This document shows positions 41,777 through 50,180 of a DNA stretch of 64,000 nucleotides, piece after piece. Under the pieces are notes generated by a model, which did not search any database, was not told the origin of the DNA, and saw only the letters and a program-made list of their open reading frames with translations. The stretch covers positions 1 through 64,000 of the forward strand of contig NZ_BMGY01000016.1 of assembly GCF_014640435.1 (NCBI RefSeq). The letters are read 5' to 3'. Positions within the stretch are counted from its first letter, which is position 1. The number at the start of each line of letters is the position of its first letter. The position numbers and the translations under genes are program-made. Source of the DNA: Hymenobacter frigidus (GTDB lineage Bacteria; Bacteroidota; Bacteroidia; Cytophagales; Hymenobacteraceae).

Positions 41777-42063
41777 TGAGCACGCTAAAACGCCCCATCG
41801 TCACCGAAAAGGCCACTGGCCTGAACGAGAAAGGTCGCTACACTTTCGAAGTAGAGCGCACCGCCAACAAAGTGCAAATCAAGAAGGACATCGAAACGCT
41901 GTACGGCGTGACGGTAACCGACATCAACACGATGCGCACCATTGGTAAAATGAAGTCGAAAGGCACCAAAGGCGGCCAGGTTTCTGGTCGTCGTGCCCAC
42001 GGCAAGAAAGCTATTGTTACTGTGAAGGAAGGCGACATCATCGACTTCTACAGCAACCTCTAG
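41776..42063 (+). CDS. rplW: 50S ribosomal protein L23
   Basis: A 95-residue protein at the tunnel exit that docks trigger factor and SRP. STLKRPIVTEKATGLNEKGR and YTFEVERTANKVQIKKDIE are standard, and GKMKSKGTKGGQVSGRR is the tunnel loop. Its start codon shares one base with the rplD stop, indicating translational coupling. Confidence 0.98.
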   Translation: MSTLKRPIVTEKATGLNEKGRYTFEVERTANKVQIKKDIETLYGVTVTDINTMRTIGKMKSKGTKGGQVSGRRAHGKKAIVTVKEGDIIDFYSNL

Positions 42064-42106
42064 GCTTCGCCTCAATTTTCCGCCGCAAAAGCACAACTAG
42101 CTAGTA

Positions 42107-42934
42107 ATGGCACTTAAAAAACTCAGACCAACAACCCCAGGGCAACGCTTCCGCGTTGCGCCGGCGTTTGACGAGATTACCTCGTCGACTCCGGAGAAGT
42201 CTTTGATGACTTCCCTCCCCAAATCGGGTGGCCGGAACTCTTCCGGTAAAATGTCCAACCGCTACATCGGCGGTGGTCATAAAACCCAGTACCGTATCGT
42301 GGACTTCAAGCGCGACAAAGCCGGCGTGCCGGCTACCGTGAAGACCATTGAGTACGACCCCAACCGCACCGCCCGCATCGCCCTGCTCAGCTACGCTGAC
42401 GGCGAGAAGCGCTACATCATCGCACCCGCCGGCATGACCGTGGGTACGACCGTAGTATCGGGTACGGGTGTGGCTCCCGAAGTGGGCAATACCTTGCCGC
42501 TGCGCGAGATTCCCCTCGGTACCATCCTCCACAACATTGAGCTGCAGCCCGGCCAGGGCGCGGCCATGGCTCGCTCGGCCGGTACCTACGCCCAAATCGT
42601 AGCCCGCGAAGAGAAGTACGCCACGTTGAAATTGCCTTCCGGCGAGATGCGCATGGTACTTGTTACCTGCATGGCCACGGTTGGTACGGTATCCAATGGT
42701 GACCACATGAACACCCGGATGGGTAAGGCTGGCCGTAACCGGTGGGCTGGTCGTCGTCCCCGCGTTCGTGGTGTGGTTATGAACCCTGTCGACCACCCAA
42801 TGGGTGGTGGTGAAGGCAAGTCGTCGGGTGGTCACCCGCGCAGCCGTAACGGTATTTTGGCTAAAGGCCAGAAGACCCGTAACAAGAACAAGTATTCGGA
42901 GAACCTGATTGTGAGCCGCAAAGGCAAGAAGTAA
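42107..42934 (+). CDS. rplB: 50S ribosomal protein L2
   Basis: A 275-residue protein needed for subunit joining and near the peptidyl-transferase centre. It opens [15 protein letters not shown], has [14 protein letters not shown], and keeps the C-terminal [17 protein letters not shown] loop with the conserved His. It lies 43 bases after rplW and 3 before rpsS. Confidence 0.99.
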   Translation: MALKKLRPTTPGQRFRVAPAFDEITSSTPEKSLMTSLPKSGGRNSSGKMSNRYIGGGHKTQYRIVDFKRDKAGVPATVKTIEYDPNRTARIALLSYADGEKRYIIAPAGMTVGTTVVSGTGVAPEVGNTLPLREIPLGTILHNIELQPGQGAAMARSAGTYAQIVAREEKYATLKLPSGEMRMVLVTCMATVGTVSNGDHMNTRMGKAGRNRWAGRRPRVRGVVMNPVDHPMGGGEGKSSGGHPRSRNGILAKGQKTRNKNKYSENLIVSRKGKK

Positions 42935-42937
42935 CAT

Positions 42938-43216
42938 ATGGCACGTTCACTCAAAAAAGGGCCGTACATTGACTTCCGGCTGGAAAAGAAAGTCACGGCA
43001 CTCGAAACGGCTGGAAAGAAATCGGTGGTAAAGACCTGGTCGCGCCGCTCGATGATTTCCCCGGATTTCGTTGGCCACACATTCGCTGTTCACAACGGCA
43101 ATAAGTTCATCCCGGTGTATGTGACCGAGAACATGGTAGGGCACAAGTTGGGCGAATTCGCCCCAACGCGTAACTTCCGTGGTCACGTCGCCAAAAAAGA
43201 TAAAGGCAAGCGCTAA
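42938..43216 (+). CDS. rpsS: 30S ribosomal protein S19
   Basis: A 92-residue head protein that binds 16S rRNA with S13. [36 protein letters not shown] and [15 protein letters not shown] are the family blocks. It is separated from rplV by a single base. Confidence 0.99.
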   Translation: MARSLKKGPYIDFRLEKKVTALETAGKKSVVKTWSRRSMISPDFVGHTFAVHNGNKFIPVYVTENMVGHKLGEFAPTRNFRGHVAKKDKGKR

Positions 43217-43217
43217 G

Positions 43218-43631
43218 ATGGAAGCAGTAGCAAAACTCCGCAATGTGCCGACCTCGCCTCGTAAGATGCGTCTGGTGGCCGACCTCGTGCGCGGCAAGAA
43301 AGTGACGCAGGCCCTTGGCCTGTTGCGCTTCGAAGCCAATATCGGCGCCGAGAAGATTGAGAAACTGCTCCTTTCGGCTTTGGCCAACTGGCAGCAGCAC
43401 AACGAAGAAGAGCGGATTGAGGACGCAAACCTCTACATCAGCGAAATCTTCGTGGACGAAGGACGCCAGTTGAAGCGCCTGCGCCCCGCCCCCCAGGGCC
43501 GTGGCCACCGCATTCGCAAGCGGAGCAACCATGTGACGCTGAAAATCGACACGAAAGTGGAGAAGCTCAGCAGCAAAGGCGCTAAAGAAGCTGCCACTAC
43601 TGAAAACCCTAAGGCCGACGCCAAATCCTAA
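43218..43631 (+). CDS. rplV: 50S ribosomal protein L22
   Basis: A 137-residue tunnel protein; its beta-hairpin lies near the macrolide site. The conserved [20 protein letters not shown] opens it, and [20 protein letters not shown] is the tunnel hairpin. The last ~25 residues ([14 protein letters not shown] type) are a polar extension beyond the usual ~110. ATG 43218, one base after the rpsS stop, is canonical; a frame start at 43179 lies inside rpsS. Confidence 0.97.
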   Translation: MEAVAKLRNVPTSPRKMRLVADLVRGKKVTQALGLLRFEANIGAEKIEKLLLSALANWQQHNEEERIEDANLYISEIFVDEGRQLKRLRPAPQGRGHRIRKRSNHVTLKIDTKVEKLSSKGAKEAATTENPKADAKS

Positions 43632-43637
43632 TTTAAT

Positions 43638-44531
43638 ATGGGACAGAAAGTAAATCCGGTTGGCTTCCGCTTGGGAGTTATCAAAGGCTGGGACTCCAAC
43701 TGGTACGGCGGCAAGGACTTCGCCGAGAAATTGGTGGAGGACGAAAAAATCCGCAAGTACATCAACGCTCGCATTCAGAAAGGTGGCATCAGCCGCATTG
43801 TGATTGAGCGCACCCTGAAGCGCATCACCATTACCATCAACACGGCTCGTCCGGGTGTGGTAATCGGTAAAGGCGGCCAGGAAGTAGACAAGATTAAGGA
43901 CGAGCTGAAGCAAATCACCAGCAAAGACGTTCAAATCAACATCTTCGAAATCAAGCGTCCGGAGTTGGATGCCAAACTGGTCGGCGAGAGCATCGCCCAG
44001 CAGTTGGCCGCTCGTATCTCCTTCCGTCGCGCCATGAAAATGTCAATCCAGGCTGCAATGCGTGTTGGTGCCGAAGGCATCAAGATTCAGTGCGGTGGCC
44101 GCCTCGGCGGTGCTGAGATTGCCCGTTCGGAGCAGTACAAAGAAGGTCGGACCCCGCTGCACACGCTGCGTGCGGACATTGACTACGCTTTGTCGGAAGC
44201 TCAGACCGTGTATGGCAAAATTGGTATCAAGGTGTGGGTGATGCGCGGTGAGGTGTTCGGCAAGCCCGACCTCTCGCCCAACCAGCAGCTCACCAACCCC
44301 GGTGGTGATGCCGGTGGACGTCGTGACGACCGTGGCCCCCGTGGCGAGCGTCGTGAAGGCGACCGTGGCCCGCGTCGTGACGGTGGTGCCGGTGGTGCCG
44401 GTGGCCGTGGTGGTAACGACCGTGGCGGCAACGCCGCTGGTGGTGCTCCCCGCGGTGACAACGCCGGTCCCCGTCGCAATGGCCCCGCCGCTGGTGGTGC
44501 AGCCGGTGCCGCGCGCGGCCCGCGTCGCTAG
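43638..44531 (+). CDS. rpsC: 30S ribosomal protein S3 with Arg/Gly-rich tail
   Basis: A 297-residue protein at the mRNA entry channel with helicase activity. The core (residues 1-~220) is ordinary: [20 protein letters not shown], the KH domain [16 protein letters not shown], and GVKVWV-like [10 protein letters not shown]. Residues ~221-297 form a low-complexity tail of RGD/GG/RR units, such as [20 protein letters not shown] and [14 protein letters not shown]. coli S3 is 233 residues. A palindromic repeat follows in the gap before rplP. Confidence 0.98.
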   Translation: MGQKVNPVGFRLGVIKGWDSNWYGGKDFAEKLVEDEKIRKYINARIQKGGISRIVIERTLKRITITINTARPGVVIGKGGQEVDKIKDELKQITSKDVQINIFEIKRPELDAKLVGESIAQQLAARISFRRAMKMSIQAAMRVGAEGIKIQCGGRLGGAEIARSEQYKEGRTPLHTLRADIDYALSEAQTVYGKIGIKVWVMRGEVFGKPDLSPNQQLTNPGGDAGGRRDDRGPRGERREGDRGPRRDGGAGGAGGRGGNDRGGNAAGGAPRGDNAGPRRNGPAAGGAAGAARGPRR

Positions 44532-44546
44532 ACGATTCTAAAATGA

Positions 44547-44669
44547 GCGTTCTGAATTAAAGAGACGCCATGCTGAGCTTGCCGAAGCATTTTGCCCGCT
44601 TCGTTGACCAATTGAGATTAGCGAAGCACGCGAGATGCTTTGACAAGCTCAGCATGACGTTCTGAATTA
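44547..44669. repeat. Palindromic dispersed repeat, family 1, copy D, inside the S10 operon
   Basis: Inverted repeat 44560-44663: left GCCATGCTGAGCTTGCCGAAGCAT... and right ...GACAAGCTCAGCATGACGTTCT, with a second internal word pair (GCTTCGTT / AGCGAAGC). The 12-base word CGTTCTGAATTA occurs on both sides, at 44548-44559 and 44658-44669. It fills most of the 182-base gap between rpsC and rplP. No ORF. Confidence 0.82.
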
Positions 44670-44713
44670 CCGGACGTTCCTCTTTCTTCTGATTTCTTTT
44701 AAATTTCAATAAA

Positions 44714-45139
44714 ATGTTACAACCGAAAAGGACCAAGTATCGCAAGATGCAAAAGGGTCGCGTAACAGGCCTAGCCTACCGCGGCAGCTCCATTGACTTC
44801 GGTTCGTTCGCTATCAAGTCGCTGGAAGTATCGTGGATATCGGCTCGCCAAATTGAGGCAGCCCGTATTGCCATGACCCGCGCCATGAAACGTGAAGGGC
44901 AAGTATGGATTCGCATTTTCCCCGACAAGCCGATTACCAAGAAGCCCGCTGAGGTGCGGATGGGTAAGGGCAAAGGCTCGCCCGAGTATTGGGTGGCCTG
45001 CGTGAAGCCGGGTCAAATCATGTTCGAGTCGGACGGCGTTACGCTGGAAGTAGCCAAAGAGTCGCTGCGTCTCGCGGCTCAGAAGCTGCCGGTTCGTACT
45101 TCATTCGTGGTTCGCCGCGACTACACGGACGCTGCCTAA
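44714..45139 (+). CDS. rplP: 50S ribosomal protein L16
   Basis: A 141-residue protein at the A-site tRNA elbow. [35 protein letters not shown] and [18 protein letters not shown] are conserved; the usual GKGKGxxE(Y/H)W block is intact. rpmC begins one base after the stop. Confidence 0.99.
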   Translation: MLQPKRTKYRKMQKGRVTGLAYRGSSIDFGSFAIKSLEVSWISARQIEAARIAMTRAMKREGQVWIRIFPDKPITKKPAEVRMGKGKGSPEYWVACVKPGQIMFESDGVTLEVAKESLRLAAQKLPVRTSFVVRRDYTDAA

Positions 45140-45140
45140 G

Positions 45141-45353
45141 ATGAAAAACAAGACCGATAATAAGGGCCTTTCCGCCGACGCGCTGAAAGAGCAAATCAAA
45201 ACCGAGCAGGCTACGGGCCAGCAGCTGCGTTTCGCTCATGCGATTTCGCCCCTGGAAAACCCCGCCCGTCTCAAGGCCAACCGTAAAAACGTCGCCCGCT
45301 TGCTCACCGAGCAGACGCGTCGGAACAACGAGCAGGCCGCTAACCCCGCTTAA
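45141..45353 (+). CDS. rpmC: 50S ribosomal protein L29
   Basis: A 70-residue two-helix protein at the tunnel exit. The first helix [20 protein letters not shown] and second [20 protein letters not shown] match the family (usual 63-72 residues). It lies between rplP and rpsQ with 1- and 5-base gaps. Confidence 0.97.
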   Translation: MKNKTDNKGLSADALKEQIKTEQATGQQLRFAHAISPLENPARLKANRKNVARLLTEQTRRNNEQAANPA

Positions 45354-45358
45354 TTCCG

Positions 45359-45658
45359 ATGGCAACCGACGTAACAACCCAAGACCAAACCGCTGCCGAT
45401 GAAGCCTCGCGCAACATGCGCAAGGAAATCACCGGCAAGGTGACGAGCTCCAAGATGGATAAGTCCATCACCGTGGCTGTGGTGCAGAAACAAAAGCACC
45501 CTAAATACGGCAAGTTCGTGACAAAAACCACGAAATTCCACGCCCACGACGAGAAAAACGAGTGCGGCGAAGGCGACACGGTCCTCATCATGAGCACCCG
45601 TCCCCTGAGCAAAACCAAGCGGTGGCGCCTGGTGGAAATTGTTGAACGCGCTAAATAA
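45359..45658 (+). CDS. rpsQ: 30S ribosomal protein S17
   Basis: A 99-residue OB-fold 16S-binding protein. The core [39 protein letters not shown] and [16 protein letters not shown] is standard. The first ~18 residues ([16 protein letters not shown]) are an acidic extension not found in E. coli S17 (84 residues). Confidence 0.97.
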   Translation: MATDVTTQDQTAADEASRNMRKEITGKVTSSKMDKSITVAVVQKQKHPKYGKFVTKTTKFHAHDEKNECGEGDTVLIMSTRPLSKTKRWRLVEIVERAK

Positions 45659-45667
45659 TCTAACTCG

Positions 45668-46036
45668 ATGATACAGCAAGAATCCCGCCTGACGGTGGCC
45701 GATAACAGCGGCGCCAAGGAAGTCCTCTGCATCCGCGTTTTGGGTGGCACGGGCAAGAAATACGCCAGCGTTGGTGACAAGATTGTGGTGGCCATCAAAT
45801 CGGCTATCCCTTCCGGCAACGCCAAGAAAGGCACCGTGAGCAAGGCTGTGGTCGTGCGTGTGAAGAAGGAAATCCGCCGTAAGGACGGATCGTATATCCG
45901 CTTCGACGACAACGCCGCCGTATTGCTCAACAACAACGACGAGCCCCGCGGCACGCGCATCTTCGGGCCAGTAGCCCGCGAGTTGCGTGAGCGTCAGTTT
46001 ATGAAAATCGTATCCCTAGCCCCCGAAGTACTCTAA
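45668..46036 (+). CDS. rplN: 50S ribosomal protein L14
   Basis: A 122-residue protein at the subunit interface. [38 protein letters not shown] and [14 protein letters not shown] are the family blocks, at exactly the usual length. rplX starts 3 bases later. Confidence 0.99.
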   Translation: MIQQESRLTVADNSGAKEVLCIRVLGGTGKKYASVGDKIVVAIKSAIPSGNAKKGTVSKAVVVRVKKEIRRKDGSYIRFDDNAAVLLNNNDEPRGTRIFGPVARELRERQFMKIVSLAPEVL

Positions 46037-46039
46037 GCC

Positions 46040-46387
46040 ATGGCTATCAAGAAAGCAGACCCCGTGCAACTGCACGTAAAGTCGGGCGATACCGTGAAGG
46101 TGATTGCTGGCGACGAAAAGGGTAAATCCGGCATCATCAAGTCGGTAAATCGGGTGACCCAGCGCGTAATCGTAGAGGGTTTGAACCTGGTGACGAAACA
46201 CAACAAGCCGAGCGCCAAATCGCCCCAGGGCGGCATCACCAAGATGGAGGCGCCCATGCACGTGAGCAACGTGCAGGCCATTAACCCCACCACTGGTGAG
46301 CGTGTGCGCAAAGGCGCCGCAGCTGCTGCAGCCCCCGCTGCCGCGCCTGCCAAAGCCAAGCGTGCCACTGCCAAGAAAACGGCGTAA
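46040..46387 (+). CDS. rplX: 50S ribosomal protein L24
   Basis: A 115-residue assembly-initiator protein with a KOW motif (KSGDTVKVIAGDEKGKSGII). GLNLVTKHNKPSAKSPQGGI and KMEAPMHVSNVQAINP follow. The last ~22 residues are an Ala/Pro/Lys-rich tail (AAAAAPAAAPAKAKRATAKK), beyond the normal end. Confidence 0.98.
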   Translation: MAIKKADPVQLHVKSGDTVKVIAGDEKGKSGIIKSVNRVTQRVIVEGLNLVTKHNKPSAKSPQGGITKMEAPMHVSNVQAINPTTGERVRKGAAAAAAPAAAPAKAKRATAKKTA

Positions 46388-46402
46388 CCCGCCCCCCTTA
46401 TC

Positions 46403-46957
46403 ATGGCCCGTCTCAAAGACATTTACAAGAAAGACATCGTACCCGCGCTCCAGGAGAAATTCCAGTTCAAGAGCATTATGCAGGTACCCCGTGTCACCAA
46501 AATCTGCATCAACCGCGGCATTGGCGCGGCCGTAGCCGATAAGAAATTGGTCGACAACGGCGTGGAAGAGTTGACGGTTATCACCGGTCAGAAAGCCATC
46601 GCCACCATCGCCAAAAAATCGGTGTCGAACTTTAAGCTCCGCGAAGGCATGCCTATCGGTGCCAAAGTAACCCTGCGCGGCGAGAAAATGTACGAGTTCA
46701 TGGACCGTCTTCTGACGGTGGCCCTGCCCCGCGTACGTGACTTTAAAGGTATCAACGACAAAGGTTTTGATGGTCGTGGCAACTACACGCTTGGCGTAAA
46801 GGAACAAATCATCTTCCCCGAAATTTCGATTGATAAAATCAAGGGCATCTCGGGCATGGACATTACCTTCGTAACCAATGCCGAGAACGACGAGCAGAGC
46901 TACGAGCTGCTCAAGGCTTTCGGTATGCCGTTCGCTAACGCTAAAAAAGAAGCTTAA
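46403..46957 (+). CDS. rplE: 50S ribosomal protein L5
   Basis: A 184-residue 5S-rRNA-binding protein. KIKINRGIG-like [40 protein letters not shown] and [16 protein letters not shown] are conserved. It is 12 bases upstream of rpsN. Confidence 0.98.
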   Translation: MARLKDIYKKDIVPALQEKFQFKSIMQVPRVTKICINRGIGAAVADKKLVDNGVEELTVITGQKAIATIAKKSVSNFKLREGMPIGAKVTLRGEKMYEFMDRLLTVALPRVRDFKGINDKGFDGRGNYTLGVKEQIIFPEISIDKIKGISGMDITFVTNAENDEQSYELLKAFGMPFANAKKEA

Positions 46958-46969
46958 TCTCCCGAACTC

Positions 46970-47239
46970 ATGGCTAAAGAATCCATCAAAGCACGGGAGC
47001 GCAAGCGCATTGCCACCGTGGCCCGCTACGCTGAGAAGCGCAAGGCTCTAAAAGCTGCCGGCGACTACGAAGGTCTCGACAAGCTGCCCAAAAACGCTTC
47101 GCCCGTGCGCCTGCACAACCGCGACATGATTGACGGCCGCCCCCGCGGCTACATGCGCAAGTTTGGCATCAGCCGCGTGCGTTTCCGCGAAATGGCTCTC
47201 GCCGGGAAGATTCCCGGTGTGACTAAGTCGAGCTGGTAG
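46970..47239 (+). CDS. rpsN: 30S ribosomal protein S14 (zinc-independent form)
   Basis: An 89-residue S14 of the longer, Cys-less type: there is no CxxC pair, and the region reads [20 protein letters not shown], with the end [18 protein letters not shown]. The normal neighbour rpsH does not follow at once; a strong terminator begins 17 bases after the stop and two new promoters precede rpsH. Confidence 0.98.
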   Translation: MAKESIKARERKRIATVARYAEKRKALKAAGDYEGLDKLPKNASPVRLHNRDMIDGRPRGYMRKFGISRVRFREMALAGKIPGVTKSSW

Positions 47240-47256
47240 TCCAGTCAGGCTTCTGC

Positions 47257-47298
47257 CCACAAAAAAAGCCCTCAAGCAATTGGGGGCTTTTTTTGTGG
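47257..47298 (+). terminator. Terminator after rpsN
   Basis: CCACAAAAAAAGCCC pairs with GGGCTTTTTTTGTGG around a ~12-base loop; the T7 run lies in the right arm. Confidence 0.9.
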
Positions 47299-47381
47299 AT
47301 AATGGTTAAGGTCCGGGATATGCTGCTGGTAGGCGAGGTAAGCAAGCTGCAAAAAGTTTAAGCTCGATTTAAGTAGTCCGC

Positions 47382-47413
47382 TTGCATAAGTGTCACGTTT
47401 TCCGTTACCTTTG
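47382..47413 (+). promoter_or_regulatory. Promoter 1 ahead of rpsH
   Basis: TTG at 47382-47384, a 21-base spacer and TACCTTTG at 47406-47413, followed by CACTCCGAAA. The leader to rpsH would be ~175 bases. Confidence 0.7.
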
Positions 47414-47529
47414 CACTCCGAAATACTGGGGAAGGCCTCAAAACCATTTGGCAGGTTGCCAAAAGAAACCATTGGCTGTGCCGTCGCCGGACATGCCAAG
47501 TAGTCTTAACCGAAATTTCGTTGGTCCCG

Positions 47530-47560
47530 TTGGGCACCCGGCGAAATTTTCTTATCTTTG
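47530..47560 (+). promoter_or_regulatory. Promoter 2 ahead of rpsH
   Basis: TTG at 47530-47532, a 20-base spacer and TATCTTTG at 47553-47560, followed by CGCTCCGAAA. It lies 34 bases before the rpsH start. Confidence 0.72.
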
Positions 47561-47594
47561 CGCTCCGAAAAAAGTGGACGCATTTTAATATTCA

Positions 47595-47993
47595 ATGAAT
47601 ACTGACCCCATTGCCGACTACCTGACCCGGGTTCGCAACGCCATCAAGGCGAATCACCGGGTGGTAGAAATCCCGGCCAGCAATATCAAAAAGGAAATCA
47701 CGAAGGTGCTCTACCACAAGGGCTACATTCAGTCGTACCGATTTGATGATTCTTCGGTTCAGGGCACCATCAAAATTGCCTTGAAGTACAACCCGACCAC
47801 GAAGGCGCCCGCCATAACCAAACTGCAGCGCGTTTCGACGCCCGGTTTGCGTCAGTACGTGGCCGCCGACAACCTGCCCCGCGTCCTCAGCGGCTTGGGT
47901 GTCGCCATCATCTCGACTTCGAAAGGCGTGATGACGGAGAAAGAGTGCAAAACCGAGAACGTGGGCGGCGAGGTGCTGTGCTACGTGTACTAA
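47595..47993 (+). CDS. rpsH: 30S ribosomal protein S8
   Basis: A 132-residue 16S-binding protein; in E. coli it represses the spc operon. TDPIADYLTRVRNAIKANHR and the C-terminal block STSKGVMTEKECKTENVGGE are conserved. It begins a separately promoted half of the spc operon here, which makes its regulation distinct from rplN-rplX-rplE-rpsN. Confidence 0.98.
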   Translation: MNTDPIADYLTRVRNAIKANHRVVEIPASNIKKEITKVLYHKGYIQSYRFDDSSVQGTIKIALKYNPTTKAPAITKLQRVSTPGLRQYVAADNLPRVLSGLGVAIISTSKGVMTEKECKTENVGGEVLCYVY

Positions 47994-48020
47994 TCCGGAA
48001 CCGCTTTAGCAAATTCAATT

Positions 48021-48575
48021 ATGTCACGTATTGGTAAACTGCCGATTTCTGTCCCCGCTGGGGTCGATATTTCGGTCGACAACGATAACGCAGTGACGGT
48101 GAAAGGCCCTAAGGGCTCGCTAACCACGAAAGTGGACCGCGATATCATCGTTGCCATCGAAGACGGTACCCTCACGGTAACCCGTCCCACCGAGCAGAAG
48201 CGCCACAAGGCCATGCACGGTCTGTACCGCTCGCTCATCAACAACATGGTGGAAGGCGTTAGCAAAGGTTTCGAGAAGAAGCTGGAGCTGGTAGGCGTAG
48301 GCTACAAGGCCTCGCTCGTAGGCAGCACGCTGGAGTTGGCCCTCGGCTACTCGCACAACGTGTACATTGCCCTGCCGGGTGAAGTGTCGGCTACAGCCGT
48401 TACTGACAAAGGCAAAAACCCGATTGTTACGCTGACCAGCATCGACAATCAGCTGCTGGGCCAGGTGGCCGCCAAAATTCGTTCACTGCGCAAAGTTGAG
48501 CCCTACAAAGGCAAGGGTGTGCGTTTCGTGGGCGAGATTATCCGTCGCAAAGCTGGTAAAACGGCCTCTAAATAA
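48021..48575 (+). CDS. rplF: 50S ribosomal protein L6
   Basis: A 184-residue protein near the sarcin-ricin loop. MSRIGKLPISVPAGVDI opens it; VSKGFEKKLELVGVGYKASL and the end KGKGVRFVGEIIRRKAGKT are the family signatures. It follows rpsH by 27 bases. Confidence 0.99.
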   Translation: MSRIGKLPISVPAGVDISVDNDNAVTVKGPKGSLTTKVDRDIIVAIEDGTLTVTRPTEQKRHKAMHGLYRSLINNMVEGVSKGFEKKLELVGVGYKASLVGSTLELALGYSHNVYIALPGEVSATAVTDKGKNPIVTLTSIDNQLLGQVAAKIRSLRKVEPYKGKGVRFVGEIIRRKAGKTASK

Positions 48576-48584
48576 ATTCGCATC

Positions 48585-48935
48585 ATGGCTTTTGATAAGG
48601 CAACTCGCCGCAAGCGGATTCAGCGCATCATCCGCACGAAAGTGTCTGGTACGACGGAGCGTCCGCGCCTGTCGGTGTTCCGCAGCAACACGGGCATTTA
48701 TGCCCAGATTATCGACGACACGACCGGCCGCACGCTGGCTGCTGCTACGTCGAAAAAAGTAACCGCCGAAGGTGGTAACGGTGTAGCTCTGGCTGCTGCC
48801 GTTGGTCGGCAACTCGCCGCTGTAGCCCAAGAGAAAGGCATCACGAAAGTGGTGTTTGACCGCTCGGGCTACCTCTACCACGGTCGCGTAAAATCATTGG
48901 CTGAAGGAGCCCGCGAAGGCGGCCTCAATTTCTAA
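48585..48935 (+). CDS. rplR: 50S ribosomal protein L18
   Basis: A 116-residue 5S-rRNA-binding protein. [36 protein letters not shown] and [20 protein letters not shown] are standard. The usual order rplF-rplR-rpsE is kept. Confidence 0.99.
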   Translation: MAFDKATRRKRIQRIIRTKVSGTTERPRLSVFRSNTGIYAQIIDDTTGRTLAAATSKKVTAEGGNGVALAAAVGRQLAAVAQEKGITKVVFDRSGYLYHGRVKSLAEGAREGGLNF

Positions 48936-48941
48936 ACTATC

Positions 48942-49517
48942 ATGGCGCAAGAACGCGACAATAATCGTCCTGGCGGAGACCGTCAGCGCAGCAACGACCG
49001 CGACCGGAACAAGGATAACTCCCGTATGGGCGCTGATTCCGACTTCAAAGAAAAAGTAGTAGCCATCAACCGCGTAGCGAAAGTGGTGAAAGGCGGTCGC
49101 CGCTTTAGCTTCTCTGCCATTGTGGTAGTGGGCGATGGCAACGGCAACGTGGGCTACGGCCTCGGCAAAGCCAATGAAGTAACCGACGCCATTGCCAAAG
49201 GCATTGACGACGCCAAGAAGAACGTGGTGAAAGTGCCTATGTACAAGCACACTGTTCCTCACCTCATGGAAGGCCGCTACGGCGGTGGTTTCGTGCTCAT
49301 CCAGCCCGCAGCGGCTGGTACGGGTGTAATCGCCGGCGGTGCAATGCGCGCCGTGTTCGAGAGCGCTGGTATCAAGGATGTGCTGGCGAAGTCGAAAGGC
49401 TCGTCGAATCCTCACAACGTGGTAAAAGCTACGTTTGCAGCCCTCGCCAAAATGCGCGACCCATTGCAAATCGCTCAAGCCCGTGGTATTTCTTTGGCCC
49501 GCGTTTTTAACGGTTAA
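48942..49517 (+). CDS. rpsE: 30S ribosomal protein S5 with polar N-terminal extension
   Basis: A 191-residue fidelity protein. The double-stranded-RNA-binding part [20 protein letters not shown] and the second domain ([19 protein letters not shown]) are normal. The first ~32 residues are Arg/Asp/Asn-rich ([20 protein letters not shown]), longer than in E. coli S5 (166 residues). It precedes rpmD by 5 bases. Confidence 0.98.
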   Translation: MAQERDNNRPGGDRQRSNDRDRNKDNSRMGADSDFKEKVVAINRVAKVVKGGRRFSFSAIVVVGDGNGNVGYGLGKANEVTDAIAKGIDDAKKNVVKVPMYKHTVPHLMEGRYGGGFVLIQPAAAGTGVIAGGAMRAVFESAGIKDVLAKSKGSSNPHNVVKATFAALAKMRDPLQIAQARGISLARVFNG

Positions 49518-49522
49518 TTGAC

Positions 49523-49702
49523 ATGGCACAAATTCAAGTAAAGCTCGTGCGCAGCGCCATTGACCGCCCCGAGCGTCAGAAGCGCACCGTTCAGTCCCTC
49601 GGCCTGAACAAACTCAACAGCACCGCTACCCACGAAGTAAACCCGTCCGTTATGGGCATGGTTAAAAGTGTGCAGCACCTGCTCCAAGTAACCGAACTGT
49701 AA
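49523..49702 (+). CDS. rpmD: 50S ribosomal protein L30
   Basis: A 59-residue protein read directly from the sequence. It opens MAQIQVKLVRSAIDRPERQK, continues RTVQSLGLNKLNSTATHE and ends SVQHLLQVTEL, the usual L30 pattern. The ATG at 49523 follows the rpsE stop by 5 bases, and rplO begins 13 bases after the stop, the standard rpsE-rpmD-rplO order. Confidence 0.97.
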   Translation: MAQIQVKLVRSAIDRPERQKRTVQSLGLNKLNSTATHEVNPSVMGMVKSVQHLLQVTEL

Positions 49703-49715
49703 GACTATAATCGTC

Positions 49716-50165
49716 ATGCTCAATCTCAGCAATCTATCGCCCGCTTACGGCTCGACTAAAAACGAGAAGCGGATTGGCCGGGGCGAAGGCTCCACGCGCG
49801 GTGGCACGTCGACCCGTGGTCACAAAGGCGCCAAGTCGCGTTCGGGCTACAAGCGCAAGTCCGGTTTTGAAGGTGGCCAGATGCCCCTTCAGCGCCGTGT
49901 GCCTAAGTTCGGCTTCACAAACATCAACCGTGTAGAGTATAAAGCCATCAATCTTGATGCGCTGGTTACCCTTCTCGAAAAGAACAGCACTACCACCATG
50001 GACGCTGCCTATTTCGTTGCTAACGGCTTGGTTTCCAAGAACGCTAAAATCAAAATTCTCGGTCGTGGTGAAGTAACTACGGCGCTGGAAGTTCATGCTC
50101 ACGCATTCTCGAAGTCGGCTATTGAAGCCATCGAGAAGGCGGGCGGCAAAGCGGTAACGCTCTAA
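49716..50165 (+). CDS. rplO: 50S ribosomal protein L15
   Basis: A 149-residue late-assembly protein. The glycine-rich N-terminal part (RIGRGEGSTRGGTSTRGHKG, SRSGYKRKSGFEGGQMPLQR) and the C-terminal KILGRGEVTTALEVHAHAFS are conserved. It is 15 bases upstream of secY. Confidence 0.99.
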   Translation: MLNLSNLSPAYGSTKNEKRIGRGEGSTRGGTSTRGHKGAKSRSGYKRKSGFEGGQMPLQRRVPKFGFTNINRVEYKAINLDALVTLLEKNSTTTMDAAYFVANGLVSKNAKIKILGRGEVTTALEVHAHAFSKSAIEAIEKAGGKAVTL

Positions 50166-50180
50166 AAGCTACCTTCGGCA

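Larger units (their letters stand above)
47240..47594 (+). other. Terminator-plus-promoters spacer between rpsN and rpsH
   Basis: A 355-base gap with no convincing gene. It holds one intrinsic terminator (47257-47298) and two promoter-like sites (47382-47413 and 47530-47560) about 147 bases apart. Both -7 boxes are followed by related words (CACTCCGAAA and CGCTCCGAAA). No tRNA or small-RNA fold was recognised between them. Confidence 0.65.
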
